Below, one piece after another: positions 34,316 through 43,488 of a stretch of 64,000 bases of DNA. The notes under the pieces are model-generated. The model made no database searches. It had not been told where the DNA came from and saw only the letters and a program-made list of their open reading frames with translations. Source of the stretch: a virus. The DNA lies in IMG/VR virus record IMGVR_UViG_3300025598_000024, positions 41,160-105,159 of that record; one strand, written 5' to 3'. Every line of letters begins with the position of its first letter. Position 1 is the first letter of the stretch. The translations under genes and the position numbers were made by a program.

Positions 34316-34963
34316 CTATTGTACTATTGATGTATTTGGTATATGACTTGCCAGAGAAGTTGAGCTTACCCAGCTATCCCCATACAAGTTTTGATCATAT
34401 GCAGTAGGAGCATAGGTGATGTTGTCAGTCAGACCAGTGACTACTGGGGTGCTATCCGCCGCTGGATAAGTAAGAATATTCATATAGTAATTAGTATAAA
34501 ATACATTCTTTTTTTTGTCAAACTGTTTCTCAACACTCTTGATCCAACCGGTATAGATCAATGGAGTAAGCTGCCCAGGCTTGCTGATCAAACTATTGAA
34601 TATAGGTGACTGTGCATTGTTGTTCCAGTAGTGCAGTGTCATTGGTGTAGTGGTCTGACCGCCAATCAGATAGGTTTGATGCACTCTGATAGCGTCTTGC
34701 AAATGGTTCATTCGACCAAATCCATCGTGTGGGTCAAGGCCTTCATAACCAGTATTTAATCTTGATGAGCTTCCTACCAGTGGCCAAATGCAGGTGAACT
34801 GTAGAAACATCTCTGCTCTACGGATAGGCGACCACCATAGTGCGCCATGCGTCTGCTGAGTGGTGAACTGGTTATTAGTAGACGTGCTAAAGCTGACCAT
34901 CCAGATATCATAATCCAGACTGGTGCTGCCATTATATAAAGTTAAGGTTGCGTTCCCAGCCAT
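34316..34963 (-). CDS. Tail/baseplate structural protein
   Basis: 215 residues, beta-rich with many aromatic residues and an early WMVSFSTSTNN segment. Located between tape measure and hub, the usual place for baseplate spike or LysM-like adaptor proteins, but no LysM pattern is clear. Start overlaps the 60-residue gene by 22 bases. Confidence 0.75.
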   Translation of the reverse strand: MAGNATLTLYNGSTSLDYDIWMVSFSTSTNNQFTTQQTHGALWWSPIRRAEMFLQFTCIWPLVGSSSRLNTGYEGLDPHDGFGRMNHLQDAIRVHQTYLIGGQTTTPMTLHYWNNNAQSPIFNSLISKPGQLTPLIYTGWIKSVEKQFDKKKNVFYTNYYMNILTYPAADSTPVVTGLTDNITYAPTAYDQNLYGDSWVSSTSLASHIPNTSIVQ

Positions 34964-35124
34964 ACTGTCCAGTCCTGTTGATCGGTAGAACTCATCTGAT
35001 GAATCATTCCCATATTTCCACTAAAGGCAAAACCATTCATTAGTACATCTTGCTTGTCAGGATAAAGAATTGGTTGTGAAATTCTACAGTTTGCAGTTGT
35101 TAAATTCTTATAGTCTTTTGTCAT
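34942..35124 (-). CDS. Small tail-module protein, 60 aa
   Basis: Short protein MTKDYKNLTTANCRISQPIL onward, ending WLGTQP. Its ATG overlaps the stop of the upstream gene (ATGA) and its end overlaps the next start, which fits a real, coupled gene. Function unknown. Confidence 0.6.
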   Translation of the reverse strand: MTKDYKNLTTANCRISQPILYPDKQDVLMNGFAFSGNMGMIHQMSSTDQQDWTVWLGTQP

Positions 35125-35744
35125 GATTTTACTCCATATGCTTTAAGAATATTAGCAAAGTTTTGTACGTCTTTATACTGTAAATTAATGTCAGTCTTAT
35201 TCATTCCATTCCACTTGGTATTATACCCAAGATTTGCACTTATTCTATCAAGAGCTATAGATACAGCTGCTTGTACAGGACCCTTTGTTGCACTAAGATC
35301 ATGTTGTATTTCAAAAGACATAGCATAAGGATATGTAATGGTTGTTACATCCCAAGCAATGCTCATCTGCTCGAGATAGACAACATATGATAAGTTCCTG
35401 CTAGGTACGTTCAAGCGCATTGGTACCTTGTACTGGTTCTGATCATTCTGTACAGCTTTAAAGTTACCGTACAGATCTAACAAGTTCTTTCTGCTACCGG
35501 CCTCACCTTGTAAATTCATCGTGGTTGCCATGGCTGAAAGTATCTGTGTTACACGACCACCATATGTATCGTAGCTCTGTGTGTTTATCTGATAGTTCCA
35601 GTTTAAACTATTAATATTAAATGGAAAATTATATGTTTTATTGCTAACGCTGTCAAATATAGATGCAACAGGTGTATGCAATGGCCTGTCTATAGCGCTG
35701 TGTTCATAGCCATATCCGAATTGATTTGTTTGGTTGATAAGCAT
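35121..35744 (-). CDS. Tail/baseplate protein following tape measure
   Basis: 207 residues, N-terminal region rich in Asn/Tyr, with LNVPSRNLSYVVYLEQMSIAWD near the middle. In other myoviruses this position holds the tail-tube initiator or a DNA-circulation-protein-like component that binds the hub. No firm family. Confidence 0.75.
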   Translation of the reverse strand: MLINQTNQFGYGYEHSAIDRPLHTPVASIFDSVSNKTYNFPFNINSLNWNYQINTQSYDTYGGRVTQILSAMATTMNLQGEAGSRKNLLDLYGNFKAVQNDQNQYKVPMRLNVPSRNLSYVVYLEQMSIAWDVTTITYPYAMSFEIQHDLSATKGPVQAAVSIALDRISANLGYNTKWNGMNKTDINLQYKDVQNFANILKAYGVKS

Positions 35745-35759
35745 TGTATTATCTATCTG

Positions 35760-38216
35760 TTATCCAAAAGAAGCACGGCTTGTAGTGGTCTGTGGTGCAG
35801 AGTTCCCATTCGTACTATCATTCTTGTTCTTTACAAGGATTGACAATAATTTATCAAGATGAGGTTGCTTGAATGCAACTTCTACAGCAAGTGCTGCTGC
35901 TTGGCCACCAACTGCTCCTGCTGTCTGACTTGATAAAGATGTTAATGCCTGAGTGCTAGCGCTAGCCATTGCTTGTGCTGATGCATGGTTAGAAGAAGTT
36001 GCAGAAGGGGATGGCACTGTTGTTGTCCCACCACTGGATGAACCTGTTGTCCCACCACTGGATGAACCATATGAACCATCTGCTCTAGTTGGGTGGTTGC
36101 TAGCACTCATCGGTGCACCGTTATAAGTACCATTACCTGTAACAGATCCACTAACTGTATTAAACTTACCTTTAGCCTGTTGGATCTGCTCAAATACATA
36201 CTGTGTTGCTTCATATGGCCCCTGGATATTAATACCCATACCCTGCAACACACCCATAAGAACATTGGCGTACTGATCAAGCTCATGCACGCTCTTAACA
36301 GTCATGAGATCTCTGCCAACACTGTTTGAAAGCATCTTGATAATGCTGCCACTGTACATATCAATAAATTTGTTGGCACCAGAAGCAGTGCCCATCATCT
36401 TCTCACGGTAAGCATACATCTGATTATAACTTATACCAAGCTGTTGTGACATCATTGCCATTCCGAACTGACTGTTCATCAGGTCCTGACCAGTCAGACC
36501 AGTTCCGGCAAGAGCTGGGTTGCTGCCAGTAAATTTATTAGCTATCCTGCCAGCTGCTCCACTGGCACTAGTGCTACCACCCCACTGCATAAAACTACCC
36601 TGTGCAGCAATTCCAGCAGTTTGTCCTGCAGCAGTGTTAAAGTATGAGCCATTCGAGTTAGCTGTATTCCGCATTGATTGAATCATTGCAGCAGTTTGTG
36701 CTGGGTTCATGCCAACCTGCTGTAGTGCACCGATTGCCTGCGCTGTCTGACCCTGTGTCATACCATTCTGTATTTGCAGAGACTGAGCGGCATTCTGATA
36801 CTGACCTAGCAGGTCTCCACGATAACCCAAGCCAATGCCAGCATTCTGTGCTTGCTGAGCATTACCAAAGCTGTATGTTGGGTTTAAACCACCCCATGAA
36901 CGTACTACATTATCCATGAAGTTTCCTGCACTCCTACCATAGTCAACGTTTCCGTATCCCTGGGCTTGGTTCTGTGCGTAGCCTGTCCCTACCCTCACCA
37001 TGCCTGCAACCTGATTGGCTAGCTGGTATGCATTGTAGGCTGTTCCAAGACCACCACCTATCTGGCCAAGAGTTAGGCCACCCTCTCTTTTACCAGTGTC
37101 AGGGTTTACTATTCCACCTATAGAATAGCCACTAATGCTATTAGCTATGCTCAGATTTCGATCTAGCTTTTTCATAACATTATAGATTAATTCTTCTGAG
37201 CTACCTTTTTGTAGCGGCCCACCACTACGGTCCCTACCAGCATATGCATTAGCAAATCCGGCTGCTGCTTTATCTCCGGTACCCATTATTTCTTTAATGG
37301 CTGCTCTGACATCATCACGATTACCGAACATCTCTTTTTTCATGAAGCTGCCGAGTGAGCCACCAAAGCCACGGGTACCCAGTATCCTATCGATCTGTCG
37401 TGTACCCTGATCGTATGCATCCAGAGCTGACATGTGGACGCCAGTGTTTCTGAATCCATACTTGTTTTGTATGTTAGAGAAGTTTTCTTTTAGTGCTTGC
37501 CTTGCGTTGTTGAATGCATCGGTAGCAGGGTATATCATTGTTGATGTAGCAGTTCGTCCACCGCCTTCTACAAGATGTAGCGCATGGCTGCCAGGCTCTG
37601 GTATGCGAATATCTCCATAGCCAGGTGCTTTACGCGGACCGTGCTCAGCGTCATCATAGTGTATTTCTTCAGGAGGAACTGATGTCCTACCCGCAGCGTC
37701 TCTGGTCGCTGCTCGTGCTCTTGCCTTGAGATCCTTTAAAGGGTCATTGATACTAAGGTCTACAGCGTTCTGTTCAGAACGGGTTGAAGCATGCTGACTT
37801 TCAAATGATTGCCTCTTCCTTGCATCAGCAAGGAAGTCGTATACCATGCTGCCGGTGGACCCACCAAACGTTGAAGTGGCAGATGATAGGGCTCTGTTAA
37901 CATCGTTGAAAGTTCCACCCTGTTTGATGATACTTGTGGTCATCTCACGTATAGCCTGTAGGTTATTATTCAGAGCAGACTGGTTAGCTTCATTCATTGC
38001 ACCAATAAGGCCAAGGATCTCTTTCATCTGACCCAGAAGGTTTACGTTCTCTTGGAAGAACTCAGCAAGTTTTGAAGCACGATCAAGCACGCCGCCAAGA
38101 GCATCGCCCATAGCCTGGAAGTCTTTTGCTGTTTGAGAAGCAGCAGACTCCAGGCTCGACATAGCATCAGCTGCACCGTTGGCATTAACAGTGATGTTAA
38201 AGACAATCTCTGGCAC
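35760..38216 (-). CDS. Tape measure protein
   Basis: 818 residues, GTG start at 38216. Helical, Ala/Gln-rich with an N-terminal coiled region, a central Gly/Ala/Gln-rich segment with a possible hydrophobic helix (LTLGQIGGGLGTAYNAYQLA), and a Ser/Thr/Gly-rich linker near 700-740 with an eight-residue GSSSGGTT tandem repeat. Position after the frameshifted chaperone genes and before baseplate genes is diagnostic. If length scales as usual (about 1.5 angstrom per residue) the tail would be about 120 nm. Confidence 0.9.
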   Translation of the reverse strand: MPEIVFNITVNANGAADAMSSLESAASQTAKDFQAMGDALGGVLDRASKLAEFFQENVNLLGQMKEILGLIGAMNEANQSALNNNLQAIREMTTSIIKQGGTFNDVNRALSSATSTFGGSTGSMVYDFLADARKRQSFESQHASTRSEQNAVDLSINDPLKDLKARARAATRDAAGRTSVPPEEIHYDDAEHGPRKAPGYGDIRIPEPGSHALHLVEGGGRTATSTMIYPATDAFNNARQALKENFSNIQNKYGFRNTGVHMSALDAYDQGTRQIDRILGTRGFGGSLGSFMKKEMFGNRDDVRAAIKEIMGTGDKAAAGFANAYAGRDRSGGPLQKGSSEELIYNVMKKLDRNLSIANSISGYSIGGIVNPDTGKREGGLTLGQIGGGLGTAYNAYQLANQVAGMVRVGTGYAQNQAQGYGNVDYGRSAGNFMDNVVRSWGGLNPTYSFGNAQQAQNAGIGLGYRGDLLGQYQNAAQSLQIQNGMTQGQTAQAIGALQQVGMNPAQTAAMIQSMRNTANSNGSYFNTAAGQTAGIAAQGSFMQWGGSTSASGAAGRIANKFTGSNPALAGTGLTGQDLMNSQFGMAMMSQQLGISYNQMYAYREKMMGTASGANKFIDMYSGSIIKMLSNSVGRDLMTVKSVHELDQYANVLMGVLQGMGINIQGPYEATQYVFEQIQQAKGKFNTVSGSVTGNGTYNGAPMSASNHPTRADGSYGSSSGGTTGSSSGGTTTVPSPSATSSNHASAQAMASASTQALTSLSSQTAGAVGGQAAALAVEVAFKQPHLDKLLSILVKNKNDSTNGNSAPQTTTSRASFG
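36022..36069 (-). repeat. 24-base tandem repeat inside tape measure gene
   Basis: Two adjacent, almost identical 24-base units encode GSSSGGTT twice in the flexible linker of the tape measure protein. Copy number could vary between isolates. Confidence 0.85.
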
Positions 38217-38218
38217 GG

Positions 38219-39129
38219 CTAATCACCAATCAGGTCAATATCGATATCATCAAACATGTCTATAGACTGTATCTGCTTGATGAATTCCATATCTTCTTGC
38301 TTTTCCTTTTCTGACTTTGTTGACTTAACCTGTTCATCAATATCTGAGAACAGCTTTAGCAGCTCGTTGGCTTCTTCAACACTCTCTGGTGTTACCCAGG
38401 TAACTCCGCTGTTGCCGCTGTCAGCTTCATCCTGCTTTTGCTTGATGTACTCATTGTACATAGCAGGATTATTGATCATCATCATCTGTTCGAACTTTCG
38501 CAGTTCATCTTCAGAATCTTTAACCTTATTGCGGTGTATAACAGCAAACAGCAACTGCTCTTGAACCATATTAAGATCAGTCTGGTTCAATATGCCACGC
38601 AGATATGCTACCTCTGCACGCTCAATAACATAAGGATCTAATTCCCATCTTTTGGGATATCATTAGTTTCCTCATCAGCAAAGATACTGTTGGTGGCGAC
38701 TGTCTGCAAGATACCCAGTTCGCCCAAAACGACTATTGCCTTATCCTCTAGCCGCTGAATCTCATCGTACAGTATCTCTACAACAACGTCATACCAGTTT
38801 TGCGTGACATAATCAAACTTTTGCTTTAATGAGTTGACACTCTTAAGTGAAGGAATAAGAGGCCGATCATCAACGCTAACTAGACCTGCTGCTACCGTAG
38901 CTGATTTCCAGGCACGGTTAAAACCAACACTATCAAGATATGGTTTTGTGATCAGGCTGACTTCAATCTTTTCGTTGATAGTAAGAGTCTTAACAACGAA
39001 CTTATGAAAGGGGATCTGGGTTACCTCACTCTGTAGGTAACCCAGGAACAGCAACCCCTCGAATTCATCCTTCCAGGCGTCTGGGAAGGTTGAAATATTT
39101 TCTGTCTCTTCAGTGAAACTATTTTCCAT
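38219..39129 (-). CDS. Tail assembly chaperone, long (-1 frameshift) form
   Basis: Fusion of the 163-codon frame with the downstream frame by -1 slippage. The first 160 residues end in DIPK, then RWELDPYVIERAEVAYLRGI joins without a stop to the frame that continues LNQTDLNMVQEQLLFAVIHR, giving 303 residues. The downstream frame has no good start of its own (only TTG at 38590) and stays open back to the slip site. This is the standard G/GT arrangement directly before the tape measure gene. The C-terminal half is Asp/Glu-rich. Confidence 0.85.
38638..39129 (-). CDS. Tail assembly chaperone, short form
   Basis: 163-residue zero-frame product ending at TAG 38640-38638. Acidic ends with a helical core. 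The short form would coat the tape measure protein during tail assembly, with the long form present at a minor ratio. Confidence 0.88.
   Translation of the reverse strand: MENSFTEETENISTFPDAWKDEFEGLLFLGYLQSEVTQIPFHKFVVKTLTINEKIEVSLITKPYLDSVGFNRAWKSATVAAGLVSVDDRPLIPSLKSVNSLKQKFDYVTQNWYDVVVEILYDEIQRLEDKAIVVLGELGILQTVATNSIFADEETNDIPKDGN
38650..38656 (-). promoter_or_regulatory. Programmed -1 frameshift site CCCAAAA
   Basis: The heptamer C CCA AAA fits X XXY YYZ in the zero frame (codons CCA at 38655-38653 and AAA at 38652-38650). Slippage to CCC AAA moves the ribosome into the open downstream frame ten bases before the zero-frame TAG. Confidence 0.85.
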
Positions 39130-39145
39130 GATTCCTCTGGTCTAG

Positions 39146-39171
39146 GGTGCGATACACTATTATATCGCACC
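39146..39171 (-). promoter_or_regulatory. Perfect 9-bp hairpin upstream of chaperone gene
   Basis: Minus strand GGTGCGATA, loop TAATAGTG, TATCGCACC in the 55-base gap between the 335-residue structural gene and the chaperone gene. The stem-loop also contains TATAAT but no good -35 box. No U-run follows, so mRNA processing or stabilisation is more likely than termination. Confidence 0.6.
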
Positions 39172-39184
39172 TACCCTGGGCGTA

Positions 39185-40192
39185 CTAGTTCTTGTTGAGG
39201 ACTCGTACGTATGGCTTCTTTACTCTGCGGCTACGGATGTCAACACTGGCGTAGTACTGACCATTAGTTCCGCTGACAGCAGTGGTAAGAGTGGTACCGA
39301 ACACGTTGTTGGCCAGTGCACTGCCAGTGACAACGTTGCTGCTACTTACAACAGTGGCTTGTGGTGCGAACGTCTTGGCTGCACCAACACCACTGGTCAT
39401 GTCAACACCGACTGTGCTACCAGCTGCAGTGCCGCTTGGTACAACAACGTTGGGGCAAACACCCTCGATCTGTACCCAACCAAAGTTACCTGTTGGGATA
39501 CTGACCAGAGCAACTCCAGAGAATCCACCCTGCTTGGTACCGATAGCAGTAACGTAGCCACCCTGCGTGCTGGTTCCACTTACGTTGCTGCTGACGTTGT
39601 ATGGTGTACCGATAGCATCTTGTGTGACCAGGTAGGTAGCCCCACTTGCAACCGTGATGTAACGGTTCTGCTCGTCGTACCATACTGTTGCCCAGCCACC
39701 GCTAATGGTGCTGGCAGTTCCGTTGTAAGTCAGTGCATAGCGAGCACCGTCAGGACCAACCAGTGTCTGGTTTGCTGCAGCACCGCTAAGCGTGGCTGCT
39801 GGCAGACCAATACCAGTGTTGCTACCAGCTGTACCACCAGCGTCATACCCCTGAGCGGCAAAGCCTGCGATGCTGAACGAGCTCAGGTTAGGACTTACCT
39901 GGGTGAGCAGGTTATTGAAGCTGATTCCGCTGCCAGCAGCCTGCAGGTTAAGACCATTAGAGGATTGTGCGAGCACGAATGTGCCACTAGCAGTAGTTAC
40001 GCTACCGGTTCCAGTGTCGTCCAGGTTGACGTTAACAACCTTGATGATATTCTGGCGAGCACCCAGGCTGATCTTGCTGAATGTCTCTGCGTCTACTGTG
40101 TACTGAACACCTGGAAGCATCTTTCTGTGGTCAGGCAGGATAGCTTGACCGACTCCAGGTTGTAGCTGAATTACAAATGAACGAGCAGCCAT
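39185..40192 (-). CDS. Structural protein downstream of tail tube
   Basis: 335 residues. N-terminal ~60 residues (FVIQLQPGVGQAILPDHRKM) may be an attachment domain, followed by a Gly/Ser/Thr-rich beta region, and a basic end (RSRRVKKPYVRVLNKN). Sits between tube and chaperones; may be a capsid or tail decoration protein. Unrecognised. Confidence 0.75.
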   Translation of the reverse strand: MAARSFVIQLQPGVGQAILPDHRKMLPGVQYTVDAETFSKISLGARQNIIKVVNVNLDDTGTGSVTTASGTFVLAQSSNGLNLQAAGSGISFNNLLTQVSPNLSSFSIAGFAAQGYDAGGTAGSNTGIGLPAATLSGAAANQTLVGPDGARYALTYNGTASTISGGWATVWYDEQNRYITVASGATYLVTQDAIGTPYNVSSNVSGTSTQGGYVTAIGTKQGGFSGVALVSIPTGNFGWVQIEGVCPNVVVPSGTAAGSTVGVDMTSGVGAAKTFAPQATVVSSSNVVTGSALANNVFGTTLTTAVSGTNGQYYASVDIRSRRVKKPYVRVLNKN

Positions 40193-40208
40193 TTTATGTT
40201 ACCTTTCC

Positions 40209-40682
40209 TTAGAGGAGTTCTTTTCTTGAACGATATACGATACGGATAGTCTTTGGGATTGTCATGCTCTGGATGTTGATCTGCTCATCGATAGTTACGT
40301 TGGTTACAACACAACCCTGATAAACAATCTTACGTTGTGTGCCATCTGGCTTGTTGATAACCTTTACACAGGTTACTTCACCCTGGGCCAGCTGAGCTTT
40401 GAATACATCCAGAAGGTCACTAGCAGTAGAGAAATTCCCACCGAGCTGTGCCCATACTTCGGCATTCCATTGTTCCAGGAACATGATTTCTAGAGTCCCA
40501 GCACTCAAAGCGATTGGGAACGCAATCTCGATTGGGTATGGGCTGTCTAGAGGTTGAATAGGCTGAGGTTGCTGAACAGGCTGTGGTCCAACCTCACTGA
40601 TCATCTGTGCATAAATCAGTGGCTGACCATTGTATACAAAGGCTGTATACCCACCACCTACACGGAATTTTGAATTAGCCAT
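40209..40682 (-). CDS. Tail tube protein
   Basis: 157 residues directly after the sheath gene, the usual myovirus order. The compact beta-rich sequence, with a loop of Gln/Pro near 33-48 and IDEQINIQSMTIPKTIRIVY at the end, fits a gp19-like tube monomer. Confidence 0.85.
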   Translation of the reverse strand: MANSKFRVGGGYTAFVYNGQPLIYAQMISEVGPQPVQQPQPIQPLDSPYPIEIAFPIALSAGTLEIMFLEQWNAEVWAQLGGNFSTASDLLDVFKAQLAQGEVTCVKVINKPDGTQRKIVYQGCVVTNVTIDEQINIQSMTIPKTIRIVYRSRKELL

Positions 40683-40690
40683 GTGTTCTC

Positions 40691-42226
40691 CTAGTAGACT
40701 ACGAAGTTGCTCTGAGCGTTACCATAAACTACTTGACCGGTCTGCGTGTTAAGGCTGACATTGGCCTGGATGTAATTGATTGGGAACGTCGGTGCATATT
40801 GGAAGCTGACAGTAATTGTTGTAGGCGTAGCTGGATTGACTGCGAAGCTAAGGTTCTGATAGCCCTGAATCAGGCCATTGCTCAGAGCATTAGTAAGAGT
40901 CGCCTGTACAGTAGCCAGTGCAGCAGCACTTGTATTCTTTGTGAGAGGCCCACCAACCAGATAACTGTTGATCAGGTCAGTCCTTACAAGCTGTGCCAGT
41001 CTGTCACCAATTGCACTGATGGAAATCTCTTGTGTCAACCAGTTTTGTACATTGGTGGTTAGCCCATGCAGTACCCAGAAGTTTCCATCTGTCTTCTTGC
41101 GAACAACAAGAACTCCATAAGGCAAATAACTTGTCTGTGCATCTGTCAGGTTGATCTGGTTGGGGATGTCATTGAAACCAAGCACCTGCTTGTTGGTGAT
41201 TGGCGTGCTGATGTCCGGCTGCTGGCCTACAAACAAACCAGCTAGTGCGGCAGCAACATAGTAACCAGCAATGTTAATTGTAGCGTTGCTCAAACCGTTT
41301 GTGGTGTTAAGACCAGGATTAAAGTTAACTACAGGAGGGTAGATAACGCTAACTCTGGAACTGTTAAAACCATTGGCAAGAGCCTGGTAACTAGCTACTG
41401 TGGTCTGAGCATTGGTGCCATCTACACCCAGGAAAGCTCTCTGATAGATACCATTGTTAGCCTGAGTGTTGATGTAAGAGTTGATAGCATAAGCTACAGT
41501 ACCTGCAGTTACACCGGTGATAACACCACTGGATGTAAGTGAGTTGAGAGGTACAATAACATCAGCAGCAGTGTTGGACAGGTAGATTGGGTTGCTACCG
41601 CTAGTGGCTACAGTCAATGTGTTAGCCCAGTCACTGGGTTGAGCAGAGCCACTGTTCGATACACGAGCTACTGGTACGATACTTACAATACTAGCGCCGT
41701 TCTGGAACGCTAACTGGCTTGCAAGAACTGCTGGGTTGACGATAGTTGTACCACTGATTGCTGGCCCAATAGCACTGGATACAGCGTTCTGGCTGGTGTA
41801 CCTACCGTATGCCCCCCAATTGTGACCGTACTGTAAGGTTAGCGTGCCACTGGGAAGTGCGTTAACTCCAGTTGCTGTAACACCAACTGTTGTAAGGGTG
41901 CTGATGCCGTTAGCAGTACTAATATTAAAGTTGTATCCGTATGTTCCTGTTACAGTCGTACCGCTAATGCCGCTAGCCCAGGTGAGAGTAAACCCTGAAT
42001 AGCTAGCATAAGTACCGGTCGATGTGGTGTTTACCGTGGGAACAGTCAACTGACCTAGTGGGATACCACTGGTTGGAACTGGTGCATAGAAAGTATCAGT
42101 CTGACTACCTGGAGTGGGCTGGTCAGCTACAATAGCGATGCTAAGGCTGGTGGGGCTAACGCTGGTCAGCGCAGATGTTGTCTGCGTTACATACACACCA
42201 GGCACTTGGTAGTTAGAAATAGGCAT
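40691..42226 (-). CDS. Contractile tail sheath protein
   Basis: 511 residues. Starts ISNYQVPGVYVTQ, the sheath N-terminal arm; the C-terminal third (GVLVVRKKTDGNFWVLHGLT; TDLINSYLVGGPL; SFQYAPTFPINYIQANVSL) carries the conserved sheath core and the C-terminal arm. The middle, Ser/Thr/Gly-rich, would be the surface-exposed insertion. Establishes the phage as a myovirus. Confidence 0.93.
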   Translation of the reverse strand: MPISNYQVPGVYVTQTTSALTSVSPTSLSIAIVADQPTPGSQTDTFYAPVPTSGIPLGQLTVPTVNTTSTGTYASYSGFTLTWASGISGTTVTGTYGYNFNISTANGISTLTTVGVTATGVNALPSGTLTLQYGHNWGAYGRYTSQNAVSSAIGPAISGTTIVNPAVLASQLAFQNGASIVSIVPVARVSNSGSAQPSDWANTLTVATSGSNPIYLSNTAADVIVPLNSLTSSGVITGVTAGTVAYAINSYINTQANNGIYQRAFLGVDGTNAQTTVASYQALANGFNSSRVSVIYPPVVNFNPGLNTTNGLSNATINIAGYYVAAALAGLFVGQQPDISTPITNKQVLGFNDIPNQINLTDAQTSYLPYGVLVVRKKTDGNFWVLHGLTTNVQNWLTQEISISAIGDRLAQLVRTDLINSYLVGGPLTKNTSAAALATVQATLTNALSNGLIQGYQNLSFAVNPATPTTITVSFQYAPTFPINYIQANVSLNTQTGQVVYGNAQSNFVVY

Positions 42227-42298
42227 ACAATCTCCTTCAATGCTTTGTACAACAAACAGCTGCTTTTACAGTGTTGGTTGAGAGATATTTGGTTAAAC

Positions 42299-42967
42299 TT
42301 ATGATGTAGTCGTCTTGGTAGAGTCGTAAAACAGCTCGCTTGGCACATAGGCAGTGCCGCTTGTAACAACCTCTGTAATCTGTGGCACTTGGTAGTCATA
42401 TTTACTAGTGTAGAAGTCACCAATGCAGCTTATTCTTACGCTAGCCTCATAGGTGATATCATCAGTGCTCCAAGGAGTACCGCTTGTGATGCTGTCACCC
42501 AGCGGGGTATAGGTATCGGGCTGCAGTGTCATACCAACAAGGTCATTGTTGTATATGCTGTTGTAGAATGCTGAGCTTGCCGGACTGCTACCGTTCATTA
42601 GTATAAGGTTTGTTATACTATCCCACAGTCTGTCTCGCTCTTCGCTATGCATGGCCATGATCTGTAGATCTATGCTGCCTTCAAAATAACCAGTACGAGT
42701 TACATTGTCTGCGGGATATGTTTGACCATTGATGACAATTCCATTTGTATCTGTGCTGTATACATCTGGCTGCAGACCAGACCACTGGACTTTCCCAGGT
42801 CTGAACTGCACAAGCACTGCTGGCCACTGAATAACTTCCAGCGGATAATTAATCGTGATGCTGTTGGGCACAAGATCCAGGCTGGTATTAACAGGAGAGC
42901 TCGCCAGTTGCTGGAACCCAGCATTAAGTGCTTCTACTATTGCTGTTTTAACGGCTGTTACAAACAT
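42299..42967 (-). CDS. Tail completion/terminator-like protein
   Basis: 222 residues just before the sheath. ITINYPLEVIQWPAVLVQFR and the FEGSIDLQIMAMHSEERDRL block resemble tail terminators (gp15/gpU-like) that cap the tube and bind the neck. The 72-base gap to the sheath has AAGGAGATT before its ATG. Confidence 0.72.
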   Translation of the reverse strand: MFVTAVKTAIVEALNAGFQQLASSPVNTSLDLVPNSITINYPLEVIQWPAVLVQFRPGKVQWSGLQPDVYSTDTNGIVINGQTYPADNVTRTGYFEGSIDLQIMAMHSEERDRLWDSITNLILMNGSSPASSAFYNSIYNNDLVGMTLQPDTYTPLGDSITSGTPWSTDDITYEASVRISCIGDFYTSKYDYQVPQITEVVTSGTAYVPSELFYDSTKTTTS

Positions 42968-43488
42968 TAGTAGGTCTTTCGCCCAGCATTGATAATATTA
43001 TTAATGGTTTCACCAAGCTTGGTTTCTTGAATAATCCTGACGGGGTCATCCACAGTCATGCCGCGTTCCCACTCTTGTGTGCTTCTTTCTACAGCACGCT
43101 CGATAAAGAATTGACCAGGCTCAGCCTGTTTTATCCATAGTGGCTTGCCATCTGTCAGGCTGCCATCGTCGGCAGATCTGGTTATGATGGGTAGCCTACC
43201 GACATCATTGCGGTTTATTCTTCTAAACGCCAGGCTGCCATCAGCTTCACGAATAGGAATAACACGATCAGAAACAGTTGTGATAGGCCGCTCTGGCTCT
43301 CCCTGATCGTACTTTAAAATGTACTGTGCGCTCTCTGGCACAACAATATCTACGATGCCATCCTGCCAGCTGGGCATGATCTGGTTGACTGCGTTAGCAG
43401 TCTTTTTAGGTGCAGTTGTTTTGATGATCTCAACAGCACGCCTGGATATTTTCTGTGTTTCACTGGCTGGTAATGGTATGTTGTTCAT
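42967..43488 (-). CDS. Neck/head-tail connector protein
   Basis: 173 residues, basic N-terminal helix region (QKISRRAVEIIKTTAPKKTA) and VERSTQEWERGMTVDDPVRI near the C-terminus, like HK97 gp10-type neck proteins. Four-base overlap with the upstream connector. Confidence 0.72.
   Translation of the reverse strand: MNNIPLPASETQKISRRAVEIIKTTAPKKTANAVNQIMPSWQDGIVDIVVPESAQYILKYDQGEPERPITTVSDRVIPIREADGSLAFRRINRNDVGRLPIITRSADDGSLTDGKPLWIKQAEPGQFFIERAVERSTQEWERGMTVDDPVRIIQETKLGETINNIINAGRKTY

Noticed and set aside
39359-40165. Plus-strand frame of 268 codons, Cys/Thr-rich
   Set aside because: Shadow of a Ser/Thr/Gly-coding structural gene; composition typical of antisense frames.
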